From Deuterostichococcus epilithicus (lineage: Eukaryota; Chlorophyta; Trebouxiophyceae; Prasiolales; Stichococcaceae): a DNA stretch of 64,000 nucleotides. Below are positions 11,557 through 22,044 of the stretch, piece after piece. Location of the stretch: positions 1,537,175 to 1,601,174 of the forward strand of contig JAVTLE010000017.1 of the NCBI GenBank assembly GCA_033439295.1. Reading direction: 5' to 3'. The notes under the pieces were generated by a model that saw only the letters and a program-made list of their open reading frames with translations, did not search any database and was not told the DNA's origin. How positions within the stretch are numbered: position 1 is the stretch's first letter; each line of letters starts with the position of its first letter. The translations under genes were made by a program, and so were the position numbers.

Positions 11557-14500
11557 TCAAACAACTTTGTCTCGTATTGCGTCCCGCTCGGCGCCGTTGC
11601 CGCCACGCCACCCCGCATAATCCGCCGCCATCTTGGCCCAAACCCACGTCACGCCGGCGGCGCAGTACACCGACGTCAGCAGCAGCGGCAGGAAGGGCAG
11701 CCGCTCACCACCAGAGATCAGCTGGCACAAACCCCTGTGCCCAAAGGCACAGTAGAGCTCGAGAGGCACCAGGCCCCACAGGTAGACGCGCTCAAGCGCG
11801 GACCGGAGCAGCAGCGGTGTCCTGGCTGCGCCGGGCTGCTCCTTTGGCGCATCGCTGCCCCGCAGCGCGCGCGGCAGCAGCGCGAGGGCGGCCAGGTAGT
11901 AGGCCGCGTGCAGCGCGACCTGCGAGGCAGCGGTGCCATGTGTTGGTGGACCGACACCGCTGGGAACCATTGCGGACATCATGTACATCGCTGCCTGGCC
12001 GTCTGATGCCATGACCATTCCAGGAACGTTTCCAGCACGGACGTCACGAGCAGGCGGACCAGCTTCAAGCAGGGCTGACTGCATCCGGCTTCTTCAGACC
12101 CAGCAGCCCGCGCCCGGCTCAGCAGTGCAGCAGCACCCAGAAAGCAATGGGTAAAAAATCGAAAGGATCGTGACAGAGTTCAGGGAAAGGGTTGAAGGAA
12201 TGCTCGCCCACCTTGATGGGCCACTCCCGCGGCTCGTGAAGCAGCGGCAGCAGGCCGTGGTGCCCTGCCGCCGCCAGCAGCAGGAAGTCGGAAGCAGCGG
12301 CTCGCGAGCGTGTTGCGCCCAGCGCCAGCGGTATGAGCGCCTGCGCGGCAACACGATGTGAGAATGACGGTGCAGGCTGAGGTCGCAGCCTGCATGGCGG
12401 CGCGCTGCTTGCGTGCACACAACACCACAGAAGCGGAGTGCAGCTGCAGAGCTTGGATGCGGGGGATTCCAGGGTGGGCGGCGTCACCAGTCAGCCTGCT
12501 ACACAAGCGCTGATACAGACCAGGCGGACTCATTGAGGCAGAAACCACAGCGCCGTGGAAGCAGTGGCAAGTCCAGAATGCAGCAGGACGTGGCAGCCCA
12601 GAAAGTCCAGGACCGCACGTCCCAGTCCCGTCCAGTTTCAGCGCACAAGAACCTGCGGCGCACCGTCAGAATAGCCTTTTCGTGCACGTGGAAGCCGAAC
12701 ACGAAGGTCGCCAGCAGGCAGTAGGCGACGGCATCGCGGAAGGCGGACGGCGCCGGCCGCCGCCAGAGGGATACCAGCGCCGGCGCCTGCGCCGCGAGCA
12801 CCGCTGCAGCAGTCGCGGCGGGGCCCACCGTCGGCAGCACCGCGAATTCTCCTGCCCCCACCAGCCCGCCTGCAGGCGCCATTTGCATTGGGTTTGTTGC
12901 TTTGTTGCTTTGCGCACAGCACTTGACACCCAGAATCAGACCAGAATTGCATCTGGAGCAGTGGAGCAGTGACAGCCGGCCACCGCCTTCATTGGGTCGT
13001 CTCCCGCCGCAAGGCCCAGGCTGTCAGGTGCGCCCATTTCAAGACCAGCTAGGCCAATCCAGCCAAGGGACAACAGCCGGGGGGACCCACTCACCCGTCA
13101 GGCCGGCCGGCTGCGCCCGCACTGACAGCCCCAGGAGCGGCGCGGCTGCCGCCAGGCCGCGGTCCGCCGCGGCGTACAGCGCCCAGGCGTTGGGCGCCCA
13201 GTAGGCGTGCGTCAGGCCCCGTCCGAAGGGGAACAGCCTTGCAAGCACCTGTGGTGGTGCAGGAGAGCGATGTGGCTCACGTGCGCCAGGGACTGCCCAT
13301 GAGGAGGGCAGCCGCCCCAGCATCGGCTCGCGCGGGTCCATGCCTCGCAGTGACAGGCGTTTCGTCTGAATGAGGCAGCTGAGCAGGGGCTGGGTGTTGT
13401 TGACTCGGCACTAGAAGTTTGCACCGTTCGAACCTCCCCGCTCACCAGGTGCAGCTGGCCCATGTAGATCCAGGGGCCGAAGGACAGAGCGCATATCGCT
13501 AGCACCACCGCCGCCAGCCTGCAGAACTGGCTGACCATCTGCCGGCCCCTGCAGTCATGGCATGTGCGTGGCTGTGTAAACATGCGACACGGGCGAGGCC
13601 TGTGCCTGGCCACAGCAGGGGCCGGCGCACGACTGGACATCACCAGTCGTGCACTGCACCTGGGCGCAGACTGCGCAGCAGGCGCACAGGCACGACGGCC
13701 CATTCTGGCTGCCCCCCTTCACGGACCAAACCCTACCGGCAGCCGTGGCGCAGCAGGTACACGAAAAAGGCGGGCGCCGCGGCGGCAAACAGGTGCTTCA
13801 TGTTGAGCAGCACCGCGAACACCGCGGCGGCGGCGACGTCCCGCTGCGCCTCCGCCAGCGCAAGCGCCCACACCAGCAGGCCTGCACTTGAGGCAGCCGC
13901 CGCGTGTTCTGGACCCCACATGACAGGTGTGCTCGGCACCATCCAGCCCTTGTGTTGCAACGCTGCGATTGTGTGGAGGGGGCTGGCAGCAGACGGCCTG
14001 TGCTGGGACCATGCTTGTCCCATGCGCCAGCGTTCTTGCTCTGCCACAGACAAGCGTTCGTGTCCGTGACAGAGAACCAAAGAAGGCTCGCGGCAGCGCT
14101 GTGGGTCCTGGCGCAGCAAGTCGCATGGCTACCTTTGCAGGAGCGCCCCTCCCAGCTTTCCAGATGTTTCAATAACTATGCTGATCATCCAAAGTCAAAG
14201 TGGGACAAAACACATGCAACAAAGTACTCGCACCGAGAATACCAGCATGAAGGAAACCCCACCCAGGAGCAGGCCGTTGTACTGGAAGTGGATGTGGTCC
14301 ACTATGAGCAGCCCTGCGCTGCCGACCGCCAGCACAAATGCCGCGTCCCGCTGCCGCGCCGGCAGCTGGCGTGTTGCGTACGCCACGCCGCTGACGAGCA
14401 CCAGGTCGGTGACCATGACGCTGCCGCGCTGCGGGCACGCGAGGCATGGAACGATCCGCATAGTGTGAATGGAAAAAAGGAAGCTGCCAGAGCACCCTCC

Positions 14501-15466
14501 AGAGTAAGCCCATGATGAGCTGACGAGGTGATATTCACCGAACTGAGATCAATATTAAGTGCACCTGGAACCAGACGGTGGCTTCGCTGGCGTAGTCCAA
14601 GTTCTCTAGCGCCTGCACATGATCGGCGCGGCGTTCAGGCGGTAGCGAGGGTCTGGTCCAGTTTGGAGCTGAACCACTAGTGCTGGGCCACTTTTAAGAC
14701 ACATGGGAGCAAAACGTGCGAGGGCATACCAGCATCCGGGGGTCTGCCAAGCGCGCGGCGTGAGACAGGCCCCACTCGAACCAGGCGAACAGCGGGGGAT
14801 AGTCCAGCGTCCAGGGCGACGTCGCTTCGACATACCTGGTTGCAGCAGAAAGCGAAAGATGTGAAACGACTCTCAGCCTGCCCGGAAGCTGTCACTGTCA
14901 TTCAAAGTGGAATGTTGCCTCCAAGCTGAGCTAGTGCCCTTGCGTGGTTGCCTTTGCCTGGGAAAACGCACCCACTATCTGCCCCATATACAGCCTCAGT
15001 GACATGGGCGCGACGCAGCTGCTGCCGTGACGAGTCCGAATGTGATGGGGGATCGCATCAGCTCATGCTGCGCCACCCACCAGCGGCTGGGCGGCAGGCT
15101 GTGCGTGACGGCCAGCCAGTTGCGGTGCACCTCGAAGTCTGTAGACCGGTACGCCGGCACCAGCAGCAGCTTGAGGCCCGTCACTGCTGCCAGGACGCGC
15201 CACCGGAAGCAGGGCCAGGCACTGTGACTTGAACTTTGCGCGGCCGGCGCCTCTGGCGCCGCCTGCGCGTTTATTGGCGCCTCAGCCGCCGCCCACGAAC
15301 CGCCTGCCGCCATCCTGCTTGTCATGCCGAGAGTTTCCCTGCCGTCGGTGTTGCCGCCGTCGCCGCCTCTGCCGCGGCCAGCGTGTCCTGTCGGTGCCGA
15401 GCACATGCAGTGAGTCGGCTCGCTACGTCTAGGGGTTTGAACCCCGGCATGTCGGACCGCGGCCAT
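11557..15466 (-). CDS. ALG8: ALG8, dolichyl-P-Glc:Glc1Man9GlcNAc2-PP-dolichol glucosyltransferase
   Basis: ER multi-spanning glucosyltransferase that adds the second glucose to the lipid-linked N-glycan precursor. About ten exons on the minus strand. Clear ones are 15081-15466, 14730-14835, 14565-14612 and 14243-14428. Further exons lie near 13740-13890, 13446-13554, 13094-13250, 12670-12880, 12220-12345 and 11557-12054. Family signatures in order: [17 protein letters not shown], then [13 protein letters not shown] (ALG8-type; ALG6 has a different motif), [29 protein letters not shown], and near the end [19 protein letters not shown]. The luminal acidic ED/DY motif region and hydrophobic segments are all present. 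The junction of the 14243 exon to the next does not close in phase in my model, so a boundary or small exon is missed there. The true start may be an internal Met (near 15320) rather than 15466. Confidence 0.93.
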
Positions 15467-15725
15467 GACGCATGCTCCAGCGGGACAGCGATGCAGAAAG
15501 GCCTCGTCCCGTGGCGTAGGCTGCTAGGGCAGAAGCCAGGAGACATGCGTGCTGCAGCAGCACATCAACTGGACTCCTTGTGTCATTATATGAAGGACAT
15601 GCACCTGCTGCAAACGTAGGCGCTGGGGCAGTGCATGGTCACACCTGCACGCGACGGCATGCTACTTCGCTGTTCCTTTTAGACTGCAGCACTAGGCTGC
15701 AAGGATCTTTTAATCGTCAGCCACC

Positions 15726-16347
15726 ATGCCCTACTGCAAGCAGTGCGGGGTTCCGGGGATTGCAATCGATCTGATCAGGCTGTTCAAATGCAGGACAGAC
15801 TCCGCACTGATGAGAACAAAGTCTCTGAGGCTCAGATGCGATTTCGCTGCAGTCTTGCAATCGCGACCACAGGAGACTGGAGTTCGGCAATGAGTTTGAC
15901 AATGATTCTGCACATGGTGCAACACATGTTGCATTTGTAGAGACCTGTTTACTGCAGTGCGGGATGTCAGAAACTTGGACGGCGTGCCATCAATGCGTAC
16001 CGCCGATGGAAGGATGCCCTGAGAACGATTCACCTCCAAGATTCACCAATAAAACTTGAGCAACTCAAAATCTGGCACCACGGACACCGTCAGGACAACA
16101 AAGAGTTATTTGACAGGGTGCTACCTAAAAGTGATGGTCCGAAACGATCCTCTGAAGTGTTGTACATCATATGCCCACAAGGCTCCCCACGCAGCAGAGT
16201 TGATCCGTTTGCTTGCAACCGCAGCCTCGAGCGCCTGGGTGCCTGGACAGCGCCTAACCCTGCCGCAGCGTGATGCACCCGCCGCACGGAGGGCTGCCGC
16301 ACGAGTTTGAGCTGCCAGGGAACTGGAGCAGAGCCGCTGAGTCCTAG
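15726..16347 (+). CDS. Possible small unrecognised gene with a Cys/His-rich start
   Basis: In the 1.1-kb gap between ALG8 and PDX1 the plus strand has an ATG (MPYCKQCGVPG) followed by segments that read like exons: CNRDHRRLEFGNEFDNDSA near 15865, and MHPPHGGLPHEFELPGNW ending at a stop near 16347. I cannot join them in one consistent frame, and I recognise no family. The early CxxC and later Cys/His could be a zinc site, but that is inference. The alternative is that these are chance frames in an intergenic region. Confidence 0.25.
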
Positions 16348-16554
16348 CACGTCACTGCTTCCATGCCTGAGCGGCTCGCCAGTACTTGCCGACGCCACTT
16401 GCTCACGGAGAGCAATGCTGCGCCGTCTGCAGGCTGCGCCCGCGCCTCCAGGCGCGGCTCAGTCGCATCAAGCTGCTGCATGCTGCTGGACGGTACGCCC
16501 GGCGACGAGGCGGCGCGCTTTTGGTTCAGCAAGCCGCGTCCCCAAAAGGCTGCC

Positions 16555-19385
16555 TCACTCGGAGCGGGCAGCGTAGGAGTTGAAGTCCTTGGTGCGGCAG
16601 TCGATGCCCACCATGGCCTCACCCAGGCCCTGCGACACCTCCGCGATGATCTTCGGGTCGTTGTAGTGCGTCACTGCCTGCGTATTACGAAACGAAAAGA
16701 CCCTCGCTATCCTGCCTGTCAGAGGGCAGTGCCCTTACAGCATTGTTGCCATGTTGCAAAGTGAGATTCGCTCGGCACAGGCCTCTGCACGAACTCAGGG
16801 CTTAGCACTCCTTGCACAACCTAGACAGGTTTGAAGCCACAGACAGTGGCCTTTGAAGATGCCAGCAGGAAAACGGTTCCCAGGTATCATGTGATGCGGA
16901 TCTGCACGTACCTGCACGATGGCGCGGGCGCGCTTGGCGGCGTCGCCGCTCTTGAAGATGCCAGAGCCCACAAATACGCCATCCATGCCCATCTGCATCA
17001 TGAGTGCCGCGTCCGCCGGCGTCGCCACGCCGCCGGCCGCAAAGTTGACGACCGGCAGCCGGCCCAGCATCTTGGTCTTGCGCACCAGCTCGACCGAAGC
17101 CCGGATCTCCTGCGGCACAACAACGACACCGTTGCCGCTTACGGCGACTCGATCGGACGAGCCAGCAATTGAAACCAGCAATTTGAACGACAGAGTGATA
17201 GTCGACTTCTGTGTGCACACCGCATGAAGATGGACTCACACGCCTGCAGCAGGTCGGGCTATATTGCCGCTGGCTGATACTGAGACAGGCTGCAGAGAGA
17301 CACAGCAGCTGAGACCAGGCAGCCCACCTTTGCGTAGACGTAGATCTCGTCGTCGTCCAGCGTCTGCAGCTGCTTGATGGCGCCCATGACCGCGCGGCAG
17401 TGCCGCACCGCCTCCACCACGTTGCCGGTGCCCGCCTCACCTGTACCAGCAGTTGACACCATATAAATCTCGTGCTTTATCCGTGCTGAGTGTGAGCTGC
17501 TGCATCTTGCCTCCTGCATGCCGAGTCATGCGTAGCAATGAAGGCTATGCTCGGACACATTCAGCCACAGCTGCCCTGCAGACATGCTTATCGATGCCGC
17601 ATGCAGGTGAAATCTGATCACGAGGCACACGGTGATGCGAACCATGCAGCGGCTGGGTAGCGGAGCACAGCGCCTCGCCACTACTGCGGTGCTCTGATGG
17701 ACGGGCAAAGAGCAGCGCGCTGCCCGCGCCAGCACATGGTGGCGCTCCCAATCTTCCTGCTATGTCGTTTGAGACGCTAAAGCCTACAACCCTAAGAAAG
17801 TGCAGGCGCCTCACCCTTGGTGCGGATCATGGCGGCGCCCTCCGCGATGCGGCGCAGCGCCTCGCCCAGGTCCCGGCACCCGCACACGAAGGGCACCTTG
17901 AAGTTGTGCTTGTTGATGTGGTGCGTGTCGTCCGCCGGCGTCAGCACCTGCACCAGTCAGCGCCTTAGTATGTTGAACACTTTCGGATAGACCCCTTTCA
18001 GTTGAACGCTCTTGGTGATACACCTTGCTGCAGTGGACCTTGCTCCACCCGAACGTGCCCATTCGGGAGATTTTTACCGCTTGACACTTAGAAGGAGCCT
18101 CGATGGTCTGGAACTTGCATCTCAAGAGGCTTGAAAGCTCGAGCAGGCGTTGCTCCAATCGCAACAGCGATATCAGACCGCAGCTGCGAGGACTCTTTAA
18201 CGGCAGCAGATATGCAAGTTTGAGTCGTGAGTGCACGTTCAGGGCCTCCATGCTGCAACGACACGTACCCCTGCATAAGCAATGAAAACATGCGCAGCAG
18301 AGGTATATTCTCGGGTGCACCGTACCTCAGACTCATCAATGTAGTCGACGTCCAGAGCCTCCAGGATCTGGGCCTCCACAAAATGCCCGATGCGGGCCTT
18401 GGCCATGACAGGGATGGTGACTGCCGAGGTGATGGCCTTGATCATGGACGGGTCCGACATGCGGGCCACGCCACCGTCCTTCCGGATGTCTGCACGTGAG
18501 TTGGAAGGCAAAGGGTGAGCATGTATGCAGTGTCGGTTCATCGGGCACATGCGCACCAGTCCGAGAGCATACCAGATGCAGGTGCGTCTCCCCTACTTCT
18601 GCCGTTTCTGTGGATCTGCAGACACCCAGAGGCCGCAGATGCAGAGTGCAACGAGCATTGCAGAGACGTTGGGGCAGCACCTGCGCGCCATCTGCAGAGG
18701 ATGCAAGGAGGGGTAGGTATGGGGAGCAGCTATATTCTACACCTGCGGGCACCCGCTCCAGGGCCATGACCGCCACAGCGCCGGCCTCCTCGGCGATGCG
18801 CGCCTCCTCCACGTTGGTCACGTCCATGATGACGCCGCCCTTAAGCATCTGCGCCAGACCCACCTGCTCGCGCAAAGAAAAATGCATGAGGAGACAGGAC
18901 ATGCGCTTTCGCTAGCCCTGTGCGCGCGCCGCACAGTGGAGGAAGGTTAGGAGGTGAAGTCAAATGCGTGGTCACTCCAGGCCGCTGCACAGGGGCACCT
19001 GCGTGATGCACAGATTCTTGGGTGCAAAAGTATCGGAGCCTGGCCAGTTTTGAGGTTGCTTTCTAATTCTATGACTGGATGGCGCAGCTACCACAGGGTT
19101 GGATGGTGCCACAAGACAAAGGGCTCGGCGATCATATGCTTGAGGCGTGAAAGCACGGCAATCTTCCTTGCATGCGACACTGTAAAGATGTGCAGAGAAG
19201 TCATAATTTGCTTGACAGGCTTCCGGGCTGGTCAACTGCTATGCCTGTGCCCTTGCGTTTGCCCAATATGAAGTGAAGCTGCGCGCGCAAAACCTTTAAT
19301 CCATTTTTTGCTGTGGAAAGATGCACACCTTCACGGCGAATGTTCCCTTTTGCACCTCGGCCGTGTCCTTCTGCGCCTCAGCCAT
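16555..19385 (-). CDS. PDX1: PDX1, pyridoxal 5'-phosphate synthase synthase subunit
   Basis: Makes pyridoxal 5'-phosphate from ribose 5-phosphate, glyceraldehyde 3-phosphate and ammonia supplied by the PDX2 glutaminase; cytosolic dodecamer. Seven exons with closed phases: 19329-19385, 18743-18863, 18326-18489, 17815-17947, 17328-17440, 16912-17109, 16555-16677, giving 302 residues, normal for the family. Landmarks: [99 protein letters not shown] and [11 protein letters not shown]. The Lys of MAKARIG and the Lys of [11 protein letters not shown] correspond to the two catalytic lysines that shuttle intermediates. The short first exon (19 codons) is a typical non-conserved N-terminus. Confidence 0.98.
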
Positions 19386-19661
19386 GGTGCCTATTGGGTA
19401 TGTGACTGTTTCTCAGACGTCACAGCGTGGACAGCTGCGGACACTACAGCGCGTCTGAAAGTTGTCTTTACGTGGGCCGCAACTCAGAAGCGTGGTTTGC
19501 CGGGCAGACGCGTCACGCTGGCAATTTCGCCGCCCTGCGCAAACCCTTGGTGACGTGGCGCCACAGTCGTGTTGTAGTAATACTGGAAGCAGCGTGTCTT
19601 CACAGCTGACGATCAGATCGGTCGATGACAGTGCAGTGCTGAAGCGTTTCATCTAGCTGAC
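19386..19661. other. Intergenic, 276 nt, tandem minus-strand genes
   Basis: Separates the PDX1 ATG from the stop of the next minus-strand gene. It must contain the PDX1 promoter and the 3' end of the upstream gene. Nothing else was recognised. Confidence 0.35.
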
Positions 19662-21755
19662 TCAAAACTCGCAGCAGCGGCAGACCTCCTCCCGCAGCTC
19701 TGCGAGCCGGCGCCGGTTGGTATCGAACTCCGCCACTGCCGCCTCGCCCGCCTCGGCATCCGCCAAGTCGAGCCGCGAGTCAAATGCGGTCTGCCAAGCG
19801 AGAGTGCCATCGGATCATCTGCTGAATTTGCAGGAGGCACATCGGCAGATCGTGCTCTCGGATGCGGCAACTTGGCTGGATGCAGGCCGGCAGCCGCATT
19901 ACAAAGCTGCCAGGAAGGCATGCATGCGCATGCGTGACTCACAGATGGCATCTAGCAGATAAAGCCAGTCCCAGCGGACTGAATTCGGCACGAGTGCCAC
20001 AAGGTTCTCTCGACCGTTTACCGAGCACAAGATGCGACTCGCCTGTAGCATGCTGATGCGGGCGTCCACGGCGTTGAGCAGCCGCAGCGGCGTCGTCGAC
20101 AGCTGCATCTCCTCCGACTCCCCATCGTCGGCGGCGTCGGCGCCCGCAGGAGTGAATGCGTCCGGCAGCATCGCCGCACGCTCGCCAGCGTCTTCCACGT
20201 CCAGCAGAAAGTCCAGGATGCGGTCCTGTGCATAAAAGAGTCCTTGTGCGGTGCGCCGCCACCGGACCGGAAAGGGAGCAGGATTGTTGGTCTGCAGCCG
20301 CGCCGCTATTGGATACCACTGAGGAACGACCAGCTTCGAATAAGATTCAAGACCACATGCGCTCTGAAGTGGCACTGCAAACTTTGGCCGCCATGTAGGC
20401 CATGCAGGGGGGCGCCGTGCCACCGTGCAAGTTGCTCACCGTGGCGGCGGCGGCGTTGAGGCTTGCGCCGCCCGCCTGCACTGGGGCGCGACCCAGCAGC
20501 TCCAGCGCCGACCGCGTACGCGCTTCGCCCATGCTGCTCTCCAGCCTCGAGACCTGGACGTCAGGTGCACCGTCCATATAGGCGAGGAATCTGGGAAGTT
20601 AAGTGGAGCTTCGCAGTCTGGCCCTGGGCCGTGAGGTGCCTCGCAGTCACAGCGTCCGCTCTGACGCAGCAACCCCGGCGCTGAGCCAGCACGGCCTCTG
20701 CAAAGCGGCTGCAGCAGCGCGCGCGCCAGCGAGTCGAGCATGCGCCCAGGAGCTTGTGCAAGGGAGGGCGCACACCTGCTGCGCGGCGAGCGCGGCGCCG
20801 GCCGGCGACAGCGCCAGCGCGGCGCGCCGTCGCGCAACCTCCGCCACCTCTGCATCCGTCAGCCCGCCGTCGGGCCGCGGCAGCCGCTGCAGCGCCCCCG
20901 CATCCGCCGGCATGTCGTCCAGAGCCTGTTCGGCGCCCCCGGCGCCGCCGGCGGCCCCGCTGACGCCCAGGCCCGCCGCCATGGCGGCATACTCGCCGGC
21001 GCTCAGCGGGCGCAGGCCCTCGCGTACGGCGATGACCGCGGCGGCCAGCGCGCCCAGCTGCACCTTCTCGGGCCCAGCAGCCTCGGTCTCCCTGCGGCAT
21101 GCATGGCAGCTCGATCACGTGTGAGTCTCCATGCTCAGGGTATGCATGGATCCGCCTGCATGAGGCTGGACTGAGCATCTGGTTGCTTGCGCCTCCTGCC
21201 TTCCCGATTGAGATTCGACCAGGCCGCCATGTCCTGCGGCAGTGTGGGCTTGAATGGCCCAGTATGTATTTCAGGAGCGCCCTTTCAAACTAGCCAAGGT
21301 GCTGCCGGTCAGAACAATCAGACAAGCTGCAATATGCCGCACCTATCACACAGCCAGGCGAGGAACTGCATGCTGAGGTTGCGCGGGTTGGACGGACTGT
21401 CTGGATCCGCCGTGCACAGCGCCTCGATGCTGGCGCCCTGCAGCTGGGCCAGCAGCTCCTCGTTGGTGGGAGCCGAGGCTGCATCCGGCTGGGCGGCATC
21501 ACCAGCGGTGGCAGCGCGGGCTATGACCCTCCGATCTCCTGCTGCTGGGTGTGGACGGTGTTTCGAGGCGAGGTGACGCCTCTGTGTGCCTGAGACTCCC
21601 GCGGCTGCCGCATCACGAGCACTGCAGCGCCGGCAAGGAGCTTGCCGCTGCGAAGGCTGCGCTGACGCACCGGAGCGATCCGTCGACAGCGAGCGCGAGA
21701 AACACTCTCCACCGGTCATGCATTGCGGCCGATGCAGCTGCATCGTATGCTGCAC
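19662..21755 (-). CDS. Unrecognised conserved-looking protein, probably plastid-targeted
   Basis: Five or so exons on the minus strand code for a soluble, Ala-rich protein. The N-terminus (from an ATG at 21755) is rich in Ser, Arg and Ala and poor in acidic residues, as in a chloroplast transit peptide, ending near VIARAATAGDAA. Later blocks look conserved rather than random: TNEELLAQLQGASIEALC, an exon with VREGLRPLSAGEYAAMA and GGLTDAEVAEVARRRAALA, then RILDFLLDVEDAGERAAMLP and PLRLLNAVDARISML, LVPNSVRWDWLYLLDA, and a helical C-terminus FDTNRRRLAELREEV. I do not recognise the family and assign no function. Long antisense frames over the same exons are shadows of its GC-rich codons. Confidence 0.6.
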
Positions 21756-22044
21756 AGCGTCGCGCCGGACGCAGATTCGAGCTCAAAGTATCGATGGCAC
21801 TACCGGCGAGCTACGCCAGCAAAGCCCCAAGCTCTTGAAATCGGCTGCGTCGATGCAAGCATTGAACGTGTCGGCTGTTGCGATAAACTACGAGCTGCCG
21901 TTCCCGACGCGCATGTGCAGGCTGATCAAGCATCAAGATCTTGAAATGCTTCATGCATGCGTCAGACTTCGTTTTCCTCCTCTGCCGGGTGATGCGGACG
22001 CCAAAAGTGCGACTGGTGCTGTGTTCATCACAGCGGCGTCGCCG
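21756..22044. promoter_or_regulatory. Short divergent intergenic region between two plastid-type genes
   Basis: About 290 bases separate the minus-strand hypothetical gene (start 21755) from the first in-frame Met of the FAD oxidoreductase gene (+). Both 5' ends must share this stretch, so a bidirectional promoter is likely. I see no distinct motif in it. Confidence 0.35.

Noticed and set aside
13427-13437. CGTTCGAACC, a possible tRNA B box
   Set aside because: No A box or cloverleaf upstream; it lies between ALG8 exons.
15431-15446. GGGGTTTGAACCCC, resembling a tRNA T-arm
   Set aside because: No matching acceptor, D or anticodon arms are found at tRNA spacing; it lies in the ALG8 first exon on the other strand.
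19981-19994. GAATTCGGCACGAG, identical to a well-known EcoRI cDNA-library adaptor
   Set aside because: It lies within a continuous minus-strand exon (LVALVPNSVRWDW) without disturbing the frame, so it is best taken as coincidence. A similar but imperfect GAATTGGGCACGAG occurs at 54065.
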